Source: Sphaerosporella brunnea
Lineage: Eukaryota; Ascomycota; Pezizomycetes; Pezizales; Pyronemataceae
DNA length: 64,000 nucleotides
Assembly: GCA_008704415.1 (NCBI GenBank)
Contig: VXIS01000069.1
Span: forward strand, 1 to 64,000
Direction of reading: 5' to 3'
Part shown: positions 47,108 to 59,466 of the stretch, in pieces
Layout of the letters: every line of letters begins with the position of its first letter
How positions within the stretch are numbered: the first letter of the stretch is position 1
Notes under the pieces: generated by a model
Databases searched by the model: none
Told to the model about the DNA's origin: nothing
Seen by the model: only the letters and a program-made list of their open reading frames with translations
Program-made: the position numbers and the translations under genes

Positions 47108-47614
47108 TCATCTCCCTGCAGAAGCCCACTGCCGGTGGCGCTTTCCTTCCCTCTGATGCTTCCCCGAGCCCGTAACTGTGACCACCTCCGGCTCTGGGTT
47201 ACAATTCGGTCCTCCGCTGCCCCAAACATCGCTATCACCGATGTCTTTAGCAGGGTCTGGTAGATCTTTGGCATGCAGAAGATGGTCTTCTGAACCGTCT
47301 GGATTCAAAGAAATTCCAGTCTGCTGGAAGGACTTGTAAATGAGATTTGAGTGCTCGCTATGAAGCCTTTCCCATGTATAGGCCACACAGTGAGTCATCA
47401 GAATTCGACACTCGCGTACCTTGACATTTGCTTTCCCCAGAAAGCCACTGTGCCGCTTCGCTAGCTTTTCCTCCAAGTGATCGCTGATTGCTTCCACTCC
47501 TGGAGGAAGTGGTAAAGAGTTCGTACAACGCGCATCGACGGGGATGCCCTTGACGCCGAGACAGTCCGCCTTGATATGGAGACCGCCGCCGCTACCCCCG
47601 CTGTCGCCCATCAT
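47108..47614 (-). pseudogene. C-terminal fragment of a DDE (pogo/CENP-B-like) transposase
   Basis: An open minus-strand frame of about 168 codons contains YKSFQQTGISLNPDGSEDHL followed by LPD. The pattern of a Ser-Phe, a GIS, and DGSED with His/Leu resembles the tail of CENP-B/pogo-like DDE transposases found widely in fungi. No catalytic triad and no N-terminal DNA-binding domain can be seen, so this is a remnant. It lies between two copies of a 24-bp direct repeat. The family call comes from memory of the motif, not from an alignment. Confidence 0.4.
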
Positions 47615-47997
47615 TTGACGATTCCGAGTCCCCGCTGGCAGGTCCTTGTGGACTCGCTGCTTGCTGGGGCCCCAGAAGGCCGGTATTTGGGTGGTGGAGT
47701 AGGCAAATGGTTCGCCTCCTCCTGGACCTGATCGATCAGATTGTAGTCCTCTGTGCCCATAGCTTCGCTCAAAGTCAGTTCGGTCTTTTGTTAACGCAGC
47801 TCGACCGGGCAGGCAATATTGTTCACGCTGGCGTCAAAACACCGGCATCTGGGTTCTACCCTCAAAAAAATTAAGAAATTCTACGGTAGATTGACGGACA
47901 TCATAGGTGATCACTCGTGGCTTGACCCCCCGCGCCGCTTGAGGTGTACACGCGAAAGCTGCGCGACAGTCCGATTAGGACTGCCCCCAGCCGTTTC

Positions 47998-48021
47998 ACA
48001 TCTGCTCTGCTCCTCACGAGA
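47998..48021 (+). repeat. 24-bp direct repeat, copy 2
   Basis: Identical to the 24 bases at 46878-46901 and in the same orientation, about 1.1 kb away. The matching palindrome here lies to its left (about 47962-47984). Confidence 0.75.
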
Positions 48022-49872
48022 ACTGAAATCGCCCCCGAGCGATTCTGAGAAATCGATAGCCATGGCTACAGAAAACATTGCTATCCCATATTCCAATTAA
48101 AAGAACTTATAAGTTATCACCTACAACTACAAAACAGAACGGTCAAGGCCAAAGAAATGCAACGCCGATAAACTAATAGTAATTCCTTGTCCCATGGCTA
48201 TGTCTCCGTCTTCCTCCTCCCACCGAAGGGACAGTGGTCTCCCGCACAGGCTGTACCGGAGCTGGGGCTCCTCCCATCTCCATGACTCTCCCCTCGGCTC
48301 TCTTATTCCGATCCAACATCAGCGTACCGACCACTCTCTTTGCGGCACCTATCAGATTCAGCCTTCCGTCCTCTTTCAGATCTCAGTACGGAGACTCACC
48401 ATGCACGCGATCCCCTACTGTCGGTGGCTGACGCATTGCAGTGGTGGGAGCAGGAGCAGCATAACCGCGGGCGTGCCGCGGAACATGGGAGGTGGGTCCG
48501 TTCGTTGTTGCCGCAGTTGTTTGCCCACCATAAGAATCCGCGTGGTACAGCTGCGGGCGGCTTGTAGCTGTGGTTGCCCCGCCGTGCTTGAGGCGGGTGA
48601 GCAGACTGGGCTTCGTGGCCGTGGTGGTCATCGGTGGTGTGACTGAGCGGACAGGCCCCACAGTAGAAGGCGCAGTGCGAGGATGGGAATGGGAATACCC
48701 ATTGCCGCGGGGTTCACTTCGTACGCTTCTACTCCGCCGGGTGGTTGGGACTGTTCGGTCGTGGTGAATGAGAGGCATGGATTGGTCGAGTGATGAGTTG
48801 TGATGTTGCTGTGATGGACAAGTGAACTAGTTGCTGATGATTTCGTCGCCTGCAAGGAATGGTGTCGAATCGACGTTATGCCAAAGTGCATCACTGTTCT
48901 CGAGGCCGTGTTTATATACCCACGATGCCTCGAATTGTGGCTGGTCACATGGTCGCCATCGAAACGTAATGATCGGCAGCGTTAGAATGTTTTCCAAGTT
49001 ATTGCATCTTTTCTGACGACAGATATGACCAAATTGTGGTCGAAACGGAGCAAAAATGCGCTGATTGGTCGATAATGTGAGTGAGTGGACGTGAACCTTG
49101 GAGGGAGCCACACAGTGCCTTGAATTTGTCTTGGTTGGCAGCCATGGGATCAAGAGGGTCGAACAGGATCTTTCGCCTCATTTCATCATGAATGCAGGTG
49201 TGCTAGAGATTCAGGTTTCTTGGCTCCTTCGTCTCCAGCCAGAAGTAGTTGTCGCAGAGCCATGGTGCCGTCGAAGTTTTCCGGGCCTATCATGAACGTT
49301 AACAGCACCCTGCGGCTATGTTATCTGCCATTTGACATTTCCCCTGCCATCATGGCACCTGGTGGCATGATTTTGTCAATTCCAGCATTCCCGAGGCTTG
49401 CAGCTTTGGTGGCCTGCGGATTTATTATTGATAGTGCTCCGTGACCAACATTCCTATTCTCCAAACAGGGCTGCATTCTTTTGTTTCTGCCCCGACAAGA
49501 TGAGCTCCGCCTTGAGGTCTATTTGCTTTGTATAGAGTCCGTGGTGGTTGAACAGCCACCAAAGTGGCCCAACTGCCGTGGGAGATAGGCCTCCAGGTAT
49601 TAGAGAGTGGAGGTTGGAAGTTCAAAAGCCAACTATTCTGACTGTATTCTTGCGCGTTTCTCGAAGCCTTCAAAAGCAAATGGCTTCCAATTATAGAATG
49701 CATCATCGCGTGCCCTGCGCCCCGCAACGGAAGCTACCGAGAGTAGAATTCCTTATACCGCGCAGTGGCGAAGTGACTTCGCCACAATTCTATGGTAGTT
49801 CCACTACGTCATGCACCGTTACTTTACCACAACCCTTTCCAACAAACATCATCTCGTGTCCTCTCCAACGAC

Positions 49873-51034
49873 ATGCCACCACAGGCCTCACTCGGCGATA
49901 TGCGATCTCACGAGCTTCTGTGCCAAGTAAAGAAGTTTATCCCGCCACTCCTCGAGCGATTCCACAAGGGTCCTTTTCCCATTCCCATCGGGAGTTCAAG
50001 CCAATTGACGCATCGTACGTCTCAGGTCAACAAGGCCGGGTCGCCGTAATTGGCGGTTCAGAAGATTATACGGGCGCTCCATTCTTCTCGGCCAATGCCA
50101 GCGCCCTTCTCGGCGCCGACCTTTCCCATGTAATCTGCGAACCCCAGGCAGCCCAGGTCATCAAGACGTACTCGCCCAACTTAATGGTGCACCCGTACAT
50201 GCGGCAGACGCAGCACCGTGATGCGGGGGCCTCAAATGCCGACCAAGTAGTTGCGCGGGTTTCAGGGTTGCTGGATCGCTTGCATGCGATCGTTGTGGGA
50301 CCCGGTTTGGGCCGCGACGAGCTGATGCAGGAGAGTGCTGGCAAAATCATTTCGGAAGCCAGGAAGCGGGGCATGCCAATCGTTGTCGATGCAGTATGTT
50401 ATCTTCATCTGTTGTGCGGATAGCTCCCCTGTGCTGATCGTGATTGGCGTAGGATGGTCTCTTCTTGGTGCAGAAAAAGCCTGAGGTCGTGTACGGTTAT
50501 GAGCAGGCAGTTCTCACCCCGAACGTAGTGGAGTTCGGGAGACTTTGCAAGGCCAAAAACATCGACCCGTCAGCGGGAGACCCGACCCAGGTCTGTCAAA
50601 AGTTGGCCGAAGCGTTCGGAGGGGTCACCATCCTTCAAAAGGGCGCAAAGGATTACATTTCAAACGGGAATCAAACGATCGTTTGTGACCTCCCTGGAGG
50701 GTTGAAGAGGAGTGGTGGTCAGGGAGATACTTTGACGGGAACACTGGTAACATTTCTGGCATGGAAGAAGGCCTATGAGGAGAAACTCTGGGAGTTAGTT
50801 TACCTTCTTGTTGGGGGATGAGAAGCACCGCTGACTGTTTGAAGGCACGATAACTCGCTATCCAGCTCAGAGCTGATCGCTTTGTCTGCGTTTGGTGCCG
50901 CGGCTATCACTAAGACGTGCTCGCGGTTGGCCTTCGAAAAGAAGGGCAGAGCCCTCCAGGCCAGTGATTTGTCATGTGAGGTGCCGGTGGCATTCGAAAC
51001 GCTTTTTGGCGAGGACAAGGAACCGAAGCTTTAG
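49873..51034 (+). CDS. ATP-dependent (S)-NAD(P)H-hydrate dehydratase
   Basis: Four exons, 49873-49969, 50026-50393, 50453-50793 and 50845-51034, encode 331 residues. The protein starts [20 protein letters not shown]. It has [40 protein letters not shown], the nucleotide-site [19 protein letters not shown] across the second intron, [11 protein letters not shown] and the catalytic GGQGDTLTG of the ribokinase-like fold. It repairs hydrated NADH and NADPH using ATP (yeast YKL151C, mammalian CARKD/NAXD). The open frame before 49873 has no credible targeting peptide, so a cytosolic form is likely. All introns are 51-59 bp and frame-consistent. Confidence 0.93.
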
Positions 51035-51229
51035 AAGATAGAGTTGTTGTTTTTCTAAAATGGTATAGACGTGAATGCATCGAAGAATGAAGCATGAATA
51101 GAATGCAGCGAGTGGGTTTGTGTGCAAATGTATTGAATCCCTAAACAACACCAATTTCCCTCGCGCTTTTTTGGCCTCCCCGGAGCACCCTCTCTCCTAC
51201 TCACCTCTTCGTGGAACTCCAGCGCAAAG

Positions 51230-51436
51230 ATGTGCATCTGGAAGAACGACTTCTTCACCGGCTGCGGCCACCAGCCGCTCTACCTTCAAGACGTCTGCCC
51301 TCGGCGCACTCTCTCTAAAGACCCCCTTACCGGCAAACAAATCGTGCGAGCCTGCAACAGAATTGAAATTCCGACATTCTACACGATAAAAGACATCTGC
51401 CCGGATTGCCGCCCTGCAGAGATCCCCAAAGTGTAA
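51230..51436 (+). CDS. Small Cys-rich fungal protein
   Basis: A 68-residue frame starts MCIWKNDFFTGCGHQPLYLQ and contains seven Cys and two CxxC-like spots (DVCPRR, DICPDCRP). Small cytosolic proteins with an MC.W..D.F..CGH start and a terminal CPDC motif are common in Pezizomycotina, and their function is unknown. The stop directly follows a GTGTAA that could be read as a splice donor, so the frame might continue into the downstream gene; I tested the obvious acceptors and none kept that frame. It begins 196 bp after the NAD(P)HX dehydratase. Confidence 0.6.
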   Translation: MCIWKNDFFTGCGHQPLYLQDVCPRRTLSKDPLTGKQIVRACNRIEIPTFYTIKDICPDCRPAEIPKV

Positions 51437-51495
51437 TAGACACCTCCACAACTGAGGAATCTGAAAAGGCTGACCGAATAACCAGACCAGCGAGC

Positions 51496-52092
51496 ATGCA
51501 TCCTCTGTCTCGGGCAGCTCCTCGGACTGCCTCTCACGATGCCCATCGATCCATTGCCAGACGTCAGCCCTCGTATACGACTGAGTCTGCGATGTCAAGT
51601 CGACGGCCATCGATCGCTCACTCTCAATCCTACTCCGAGCAGCAGCCGCCGCAGCAGACTAGACAGCTTGTCACTCCGTACCGCATGCCCTCGGTTCAGG
51701 ATGGGTATTTTCCGCCCTTGCAGAATCGTCCCGTTTCGAAGCTCGAGCGAGCCCTCAGTGCCGAACTCGCCCGCACCATCCAGGATCACGTCGGCATCAC
51801 TTCATACGACGATTTGGAGGGATACGACGAGGAGAGGGAGGCATTCTTTACTGCGTTGCAGAATAGACAGCGGCAGAGCTTGCAGGTCCCACAAGGCAGC
51901 CCAAAGGAAAGCCCGCGCGGTGGAAGCATGGCACCGAGGTATTCGCCGCTGAGGATGGAGATGGACGAGGCGAGAAGGATCGATGATAGTGCGGCCACTG
52001 CAGCTGCAATTCAAGGTGCCAGCCCGAGGAGGAAGTATCGGCTGACTGTGGACAGCAGGGGAGTGTCGGTCGTGCAGAATGGGCTTGGTTAG
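51496..52092 (+). CDS. Hypothetical Ser/Arg/Gln-rich protein
   Basis: An ATG at 51496 opens a 198-residue frame, MHPLSRAAPRTASHDAHRSI. It is disordered at first. A more ordered acidic segment follows (KLERALSAELARTIQDHVGI then YDDLEGYDEEREAFFTALQN), and the C-terminal KYRLTVDSRGVSVVQNGLG looks like a short conserved strand-rich tail. I do not recognise the family. The open frame continues upstream of the ATG to 51406, so an upstream exon is possible. Confidence 0.5.
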   Translation: MHPLSRAAPRTASHDAHRSIARRQPSYTTESAMSSRRPSIAHSQSYSEQQPPQQTRQLVTPYRMPSVQDGYFPPLQNRPVSKLERALSAELARTIQDHVGITSYDDLEGYDEEREAFFTALQNRQRQSLQVPQGSPKESPRGGSMAPRYSPLRMEMDEARRIDDSAATAAAIQGASPRRKYRLTVDSRGVSVVQNGLG

Positions 52093-52590
52093 AAACCATT
52101 CCATCAAAGTCATCGCCGCCACCACAGGTAAAACACATAGGTAGTCTGTGAGGATCGGCCTTTGTGAAAAATTGGATACGATGGCTGATTGCCAAGGGGT
52201 TGGAATCGAAAAAGGCTTCCATTCTGTCTCTGTTAGAGAGAAACCATGCCATCTAATCACAGCCAAGCACTCGTGATACTGTTACCAATTTCACAAGTGA
52301 AATTAATTTCCGAGTGATCTGATCGGGAATATATATGCGAGGGCCTGAACGAAGTAAATGCAGTATCCAACAAAGTCGTCACCGATAGACAAGCACCTCG
52401 ACATATCATGACCAGCGTCAGGAATAAGGAACCAAGATTGCAAGAGTAATTGTTTCTTCCTTCCCAAGTACCCTATTGATATCGTTCTCAATTGCACGAC
52501 AACACGGGCCTCAGACTGGGTGGATACCGGTTCCCTCCATCTAAGACGCCACAACGCAACCTCCAAACAACGACATCGCGTTTGAACCGT

Positions 52591-53326
52591 TCACTCCTTG
52601 GAGAGCTTTGCCATTTCGGAGGGCGGCGGAAGACTGTCAGGTCCGAATGACATGGGGAGGAGCTGCGAATCGAGAGCCATTATTAGCAACATTCTAGAAC
52701 GATGCAAAAAAGCAAAGAACGTTTCAGCGCTCGAGCTTGCACGAAAAAAAACCACTCACCTGCCCCAACGTCATAACTTCATATCCTCCGTCGATATCGT
52801 ACATGAATATTGGCATGTTGAGGTCCGCGAACTCACGGATGAATTGCCGGCACATGCCGCAGGGCGAAGATGGGGGCTTCACATCGGTTGCGACTCCTAG
52901 CGCGCGGAAGCCTCGCTTTCCTTCCGACTGGGAGATTTCGGTCAGTCAATGAATGATGTTTAGAATATACGATGGGGCGGGGAGGGGGCACATACGATAG
53001 CCTTCACGAGAGCTGTCCGCTCGGCACAGATGCCAACGGGATATGACGCGTTCTCGACGTTTCCGCCGGTAATCCAAGTGCCGTCGTTGCAGAGGATCGC
53101 ACAGCCGACTCGGAATTTGGAGTATGGGCCTGGGCATGGGCGTTAACATACCAGTCGTGATAATTGCATACAACGATGGAATTGAGTCTTCCCTCGAAAA
53201 AAAAAAGGATGTTTATACGCAGGACGTGGGAATGCACATACAATATGCGGTTTCCTTCGCGGCTATGGAACGGTTGGTCAGCTCCGTGAGCTCGGCTGTG
53301 GAGAGGCCGTGGGTGAGATCTGCCAT
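52591..53326 (-). CDS. CDD1: Cytidine deaminase
   Basis: Four minus-strand exons, 53326-53242, 53129-52996, 52927-52760 and 52662-52591, encode 152 residues, typical for the homotetrameric enzyme. The N-terminus is MADLTHGLSTAELTELTNRS. YSKFRVGCAIL and VENASYPVGICAERTALVKA (zinc Cys plus the catalytic Glu) lead across an intron to PSSPCGMCRQFI, which supplies the two further zinc cysteines. It deaminates cytidine and deoxycytidine in pyrimidine salvage in the cytosol. The C-terminus LLPMSFGPDSLP is also diagnostic. All junctions are GT..AG and in frame. Confidence 0.95.
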
Positions 53327-55471
53327 TGCGAGAGATGTATATAGTCGATGAATTTGATGATTTTCGAATTCAAGTGAGCTTGACACGACAGAAGTGTTTA
53401 TTATCTGTCAAGTGCGGGGCAATGAAGTATGTGGGGATGATAAGAGATCAACCGCCCAATTCCATCATTCAGATCCGGACTGATAACGGGAGGAATTTCT
53501 TGCGCAATTCCTTGACCAAAAACCCATGTGCCAATTACAATAACAAATGAACGAAGAAATCCACATGATAGGTAGTTATTTCTCTCTAGAGTGGAGAAAC
53601 CGGTACAAATTTTAACTCGTGGATAGTCTTTCCTTGACCGCAGTATCGTGAGAGCTCGTTCAACAGAGCGCAGTGGCATCCGCCTTTTCCGAAATGCTAA
53701 GCTCAAGAGCGGGTACGGAAAAGGGCGGGACAGGACATCCCATGAGTTCGAAGGCGAGACATCTCTGCCGCGATGCTTTGCGGCCTTCCGATTCTTTTAA
53801 CACCCGGGACGGATCATAGAACTGAAAGCATACATGTTTCTTTGGAACATGCACGGGCCCTTCGAAACTGGCAGTGCGCTTCCGCTCACTCGCACAGGCC
53901 GGCTCACCGGCGCGCTGTCAGAGGCCTCTCCTACAGCCCAATCCGTTGCCTTTGGAGATCAACACCCCGAGATATTGATGGCTTGCTATGACACCGCACG
54001 TGGGCATATTTATGCGTGCAGGCAACGGCGGAGAGCCGTCACGATCGATCCGATGGTGGTTAACAGCAGGACGAAGCGAGGAAGAGTAGGTACTGTAGAG
54101 TATTCTACAGCTGGTCGAGTACGTGCACATGCGACGTCGACCACCTACCTACACACGAAACATTAGCGTAGTGACAACTGGCAAAGGCCTCCGATTATGG
54201 CATGCACAAGCCGATGGTCATACAGCCTCGTTGTCGTCGCCAGATGCTTTGGTCCACGATGTGAACCAGAAGTGCTTTTTTTTCACGGGTATCACTCGAT
54301 CACCCCACGAACCATCTCACGTGCTTTTCCCGGGGATTGTTTTGTTTAGCTCAGCCGCCGGAGTGCAGTTTTTTAGTCGCTTTATGCCCGTAGATCGTCG
54401 TCTCTGTGCACCACGCTCCGAGACACCTTCTTTCCACGTTCGGGGTGTGCGACTTCTCGCGCAAGATTCAGCACGCGTTTTGCGCGGGGCGATTTACCTA
54501 GATCACTGTGAGACCTCGGAAATCGACACTCCAAACCTGCTAAGCACAGAAGAGCAGCGCCGCCGGCGGCTAACTGGATGGGCGTGAAGACCCTTTTGAG
54601 CATCTAGCCTCGGAGGGATGCCAAGGTACCGAGACCGTCTTGGGATAGTCTCGGAGAGGCGCTCTTCATAGATACCCGGCTGGTACGGTGGAAGCGAGGC
54701 TTGAAAAGAAAGGTCGCTGTTCGTTTGTTGTTCGACAGCAGCTTCCGCTTTCAACTCTTCAGCTGGCGGGGATGCAGGCCGGAAGATGCCCTGCATCGCA
54801 AGGCGGAGGAGATGAAGAATACGGAGAGGCAGCGGCAAATCACGATGCTCCGCTCCCTCGAGCAAACAAAGCAAACATCGTGGGTCCATTCCATTGCCGT
54901 TGCATCGCATCGTTTGCTCGACTGTCATAATTGCTTCTTGTTCATTTTGGCTCATGGCTGATATGTCGGCTCTATCGCCAACAAACACCTACCGAAAGCA
55001 GCCCCACACGTCGCACTGACACTGTCTCCAGCGACATCCCTGGAAATTGCTCCACCTAGACGTTTTTGCGTGGAAAACGTGATTTTGAGCTCCGAGCAGG
55101 ACTGCTCCGTACGTAGCTCTCCCCCCCCCCCAAAAAAAAAAGAAATCCAATCGACATCATCACCAACAAATATACATAGCGCCCACCCGCCCCCCCGCGA
55201 TTCTCATATTCAGCCCGGCTTCTCTGTTTCACTCTAGCACAGTGGCCTTGCTTCCTTAACCCGCCTGCATATTGACGCCCAACGGAAAAATCGCATCAGT
55301 CTACCCAAGCGCCCAATTGGACCGATTTGGGGTACTGTCCGACCTCTATAACGCGATTCGTTGTCAGGATAGAGTACATCAGGGTCTGCCTCCTCTTCGT
55401 TTCCAACAACACCTCCATTCCAGCACCTGATAGGCAGTACAAGCGGTGACCAGCATATTATCCCCGACACA
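53327..55471. other. Intergenic stretch, possibly one weak gene
   Basis: The left part is the promoter of cytidine deaminase and the right part the promoter and 5' UTR of the next plus-strand gene, with a C/A homopolymer pair near 55122-55141. One weak minus-strand open frame is listed separately. Confidence 0.45.
54503..54955 (-). CDS. Doubtful small ORF, no family
   Basis: An ATG at 54955 opens 150 residues, MSQNEQEAIMTVEQTMRCNG, with CLLCLLEGAEHRDLPLPLRI and an acidic middle. The composition is plausible for a protein, but no motif is recognisable, opposite-strand frames overlap it fully, and no introns or promoter signals support it. It may be chance. Confidence 0.22.
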   Translation of the reverse strand: MSQNEQEAIMTVEQTMRCNGNGMDPRCLLCLLEGAEHRDLPLPLRILHLLRLAMQGIFRPASPPAEELKAEAAVEQQTNSDLSFQASLPPYQPGIYEERLSETIPRRSRYLGIPPRLDAQKGLHAHPVSRRRRCSSVLSRFGVSISEVSQ

Positions 55472-57137
55472 ATGCCTGCAACTGTCCATACAAAATCCCG
55501 TGCATCCTCCTCCCATGGATCTGCCCTTGAAAGTTCATCAACAGATCCGGCGTCATCAAACATCGAGACGATACGACAATCCGTGTATAGAATCGACAAC
55601 TCTTCGACCGAATCCGTGTGTACCGGCTATAAGAAGGTCTCTTGCTTTGCAACCGGCACAGGAACAAGTAGCAGTGTCCGAAACGCAATGAAGGCTGCCG
55701 TGCCATTAATGGACTGCAATGATTTCGACAGCCTCCCACCAGCAGTTAAGAGAAAGGTCAGTTTTTTTGCACTGGGAGGGTGCTTCCTCGAGGCAACAAA
55801 AACTGTCTCAATCTACTCCTCCAAGTTGTGCATGTCTCCGAATATTGACTGTTTGTGTCTTGCAGTACTTCTCGTCTCTCGAAAGACTGCGATATGCGCA
55901 ACAGTCAACTGTGCCTTCAACACCCTCAACAAAATCCGCAAAACATATGCGAAAGCTAAGCACTGCGAGCGGAAAAGTAAGCTCCAAAATAAAGGGCAGA
56001 TCATCCAGTGACAGCTCTCGGGGCCACTCCGGATTTCGCAAACATCGCAATGCTGCGGACGCCTTTGTTTTGTCTCAAACCGACGCCCAGTGGTTCCTGG
56101 AATTGCCCAAGAATATCCAAAGAAAACATTTCTCAAAAGAAGAGCGCATTCTGCTCGCTAACAAGTGCGAAAGCATCATTGTTGATGCGGCCGATGAGAC
56201 TCTATATCGCATGGGTTGCCGGTCCAGAAGCTCCAGTACCCTGTCAACGACGTCCGATTTGGCTGAGCCCCTGTACGAATACAGACCATCATTCGAGTCC
56301 GACATTCGAAGAGCCAAAGAAGAAGTGCGAGAATCGTTTCAATGGATGGAGGACGACAGAGATTTGGATCTTGAGCTCCAGCGCTTCGATGGTAGTGACT
56401 GCCCACCTGCCCACCCACCATCGCGAAGGAGGCGACGCACTTTGTCGCTATCGTCTAAGAATCTTCGAACACACACCTCCTCCTCCTCAGCTTCCACAAA
56501 CCCTCGTCGCTCATCGGTTTCTGGACGACGCCCAACCCCGCAATTTTCCTTGCCCCCAAATTCATCACACTCCGATGCCACCTACTATCAAGATCCTGAA
56601 GCACGGCTCAAGCTTCGCGTGTACCTGTCTTCACCCCAGAAATTCGATGAAGCTATTGAATTCGGCTTTCCATCCCTTACGGAAGCTCATAACCCCTCAT
56701 TCTTCAAAATTCGGCCAACGGAACCAACTATCCGAAAAGTCCAGCCAGAACTAGACGATCCCGACTGCGCGATCACAGACAGCGACGAGTTCCTAGAGGA
56801 AGTGACGGAAAATCTGGAAGCCCTTGTGAGGGGGGCGCTCGGTGGGGTTGACGAGGAACGGCCTCGAATGCGCAGCAGCGGCTCAAATTCAATCAAACCC
56901 GTCTTGGATCACTATCCGCACACCAGTCCCGGCAATCGCGAAATGACCTTGAAAATGACACTGACCCGGAAAGATCTGAGGGCGCACGAAGATCTGTCTG
57001 CGAGCCGAGAGCGGCCGCTAACATTGGAGGAGCTCCCCCCGGAAAGCGAGCACTGCATGATCGACTGGTCAACAGTCGACAAGGAGAGCGAATCCGGACT
57101 CAAAAAGCTGTGGAGAAAGGTGAAGAGACATTCATGA
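55472..57137 (+). CDS. Fungal-specific disordered protein of unknown function
   Basis: Two exons, 55472-55756 and 55866-57137, encode 518 residues. Two short conserved repeats stand out: DCNDFDSLPPAVKRK joined across the intron to YFSSLERLRYAQQ, and AQWFLELPKNIQRKHFSKEE. Both have the form LP.x(K)..K.F...E. A region DPEARLKLRVYLSSPQKFDE and a C-terminal MIDWSTVDKESESGLKKLWRKVK are also ordered-looking. The rest is Ser/Arg-rich. Homologues in other Pezizomycotina are often called mucin-like because of Ser/Thr content, but I see no signal peptide. Function unknown. Confidence 0.8.
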
Positions 57138-59466
57138 CACAACAATTCCGACTTTTCTTCGCCACATATTCTCTTTAATTTCCTTACCTTTCTTTTTAAT
57201 TCTGGGATCAATCGCTATCGCTTTTCTTTTTTTGGGGGGTTTGTGTTTTGGGACCTTTTCAGCGTTTCCTATTTCCTTTGTAACTATGGTGGTCGGAGGG
57301 CATTGGGTAGGGAAGGAGCGGGAGTACAGCGTGTCTTTTGGTTGTTCGTTTCCTTGATATTATTGGTCGTTATTTTTTTTTCTAGATACATATTCCTGTT
57401 CATGGAGTTCTTTTTTTCATCATCATGCGGGAGCTTGCATACTTGCAGCGGGCGTTGACATACCGACGCTTCAACAAGACCATGTCTGTCACTCTAACTC
57501 ATCACTCTCTTTCTCACTTTGTCTTGGCTGGAGCGTTTTATGCGGGGAGAAGGGGGTGCTGTTCGCACATGCATTAAAGCGGACTTTGTACATATAAATA
57601 TAAAGACAGACTACGTATACATACATACACAGACAACTCGTCACATACATACATCCGCATATTTTTCCCTGTACCTGGCATCGAATAGAGGAGGTTCTGT
57701 AAGCGCGCATCTAGCGGCTGCGAGCAGGCGGTTGTGTGCGTGATGCGGACCTGCAGTTCATGCTGTTGTTCCTGCAGCAGCAGCCACCTGCAGGGGGTCA
57801 TCGGCTCATGGGCAGATCTGATAGGACCAAAACAACCCGTTTTTTTACTACCTACTCATCGCCAAACCGGGCTTTGATGATCATCCAAAGCATGTGGTGT
57901 CGATTGGTCGGCGCACGTGAAGCTGACTTGGATGATTACTTTCTGTATTGTACTGTAGGTGTTCACTGAAGAGGCGCAAACCGTCTTCAGTAACCTCAAA
58001 GCCGTAATTATAGGTCTTGAATGTGCTGGTCGTTTGTCTCCAGCATACTGTAAACCTCCTCCTCCTCTTCCTCCCCCTACTGTTCATCAAAGCTGCACAC
58101 ATTTCCTTTCGGATTCTGGGCGAGGCGTTAATGGTGGTGTTTGTGCCAGCCTTGGTCGTATGTATCTGGAATAGTACATGTACCTACTCAGACTTTGTTC
58201 TGGAATCGAATCAGAAGCTGCTACGTTGGAAGTATTTGATCGAGTAGATTTTCTAAAGCATCCCCAACCCATTCCCCCCTGCAAACCTAGATTATTGGAG
58301 GCAAGAGTAAAAAGACATTTGAGACTTCTTATGTCTCGTTTCATAGTTCGGAACGCATGGTAACACACATGTGTGTCACCGGGCTGCACTCGGTACGACC
58401 TGATAACGTCTGAAGTACGTCTGTCATTCCCATACAAATTGTCTGGAGAATGTCTCCAGTGCTGTAAACGACGTCAGTCTTTCCGCTGCTCAAGTCGACG
58501 TCTCACCAAAGTGTGAATAGCGGCCGTCTGAGCCCTAACCCATGCTCTCACGGGCAATTGCAATCCACAACTCGGGGCCTTGGGCTCAATCAAATTAAAG
58601 AGAAAATGAGGATGCGCCGGTCACGTCAAAAATAGATCGCCGCCGCCTGGCTGGTGCAAGCAAGCGTTGTTCGCTTGCTGCTTTTAATTTTTTTTTCTGC
58701 CTCGCGATGCGAAACAGCACGCTACTACCCCGAGTAGCCGCGCCAGATGATGAGACGCCTATAACCGGTGTGCCTGACATTCATTTTGAGCTTACTAACA
58801 CATACAAAACACCCCTGTCCCATCGAGTGATGAGTGTGAATCTTTCCTTTTTCACACCCGAGTACCATTGATCCCTAAAACGGGTGTTGTATTCTCCATA
58901 GCCAGCAGGAATTTCAAGAATGGGTGATAGAGCGAGCAAAAATAAGCACACTATCAATGTTCTTTTTGAAAACAAATCTCTTTTGGTGGACTAAGCAGCC
59001 CAAAGTGGGGGTACCTAAATCCACACCGGGTATAGGCGTCCCCAATCATATTGATGCTCAGGGGTGAGCGAGCCATCATCCCCTGAAACCGTCCAGTCGC
59101 CTGTTGTGGCTAGGGATGCCTATCTAATCCACCCCAGCCAATCTCCCCGTCTTCTCCCCCAATTCTCCGACAACTCTGGTACGGAGACCGTTCGACCCTC
59201 AGTTCGATACATACACACTCATTTTTTTCAACGAGGAATATCGGTTTCGAGGACGCAACATGTCCTCTTGATTGTGTCCTCAATACAACAACAACGATAA
59301 ACACACACTCATTTACAACTGCAACAATAATAACAACAACAACAACCACTACTGCTATTACGGATTCCTTACAACAAACAAATCGGTTACTTACCTCCCC
59401 ACCCTAATTCAACTACTTTGCGCGGGTCGCATCAAGAGTCGGTTCACCACCAGAAACACGGTCTTT
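57138..59466. other. Intergenic stretch
   Basis: A T-rich 3' region follows the upstream gene. CATA-type repeats occur at about 57600-57660. A short AAC/AAT run lies near 59283-59348 in the likely 5' region of the MFS gene. No other gene is supported. An open frame beginning without ATG at 59064 (SEPSSPETVQSPVVARDAYL) could belong to an upstream exon of the transporter, but I could not splice it in. Confidence 0.45.

Larger units (their letters stand above)
45822..49872. other. Gene-poor stretch with transposon debris
   Basis: The first 200 bp are the promoter of the phosphatase. A coding-like minus-strand patch lies at about 46.2-46.85 kb (NHWTAVIDIASAMALSYACF and neighbours), broken between frames and not recognisable. 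A transposase fragment and a pair of direct repeats are listed separately. From 48.1 to 49.87 kb I see no gene; the last part is the promoter of the NAD(P)HX dehydratase. Confidence 0.4.
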
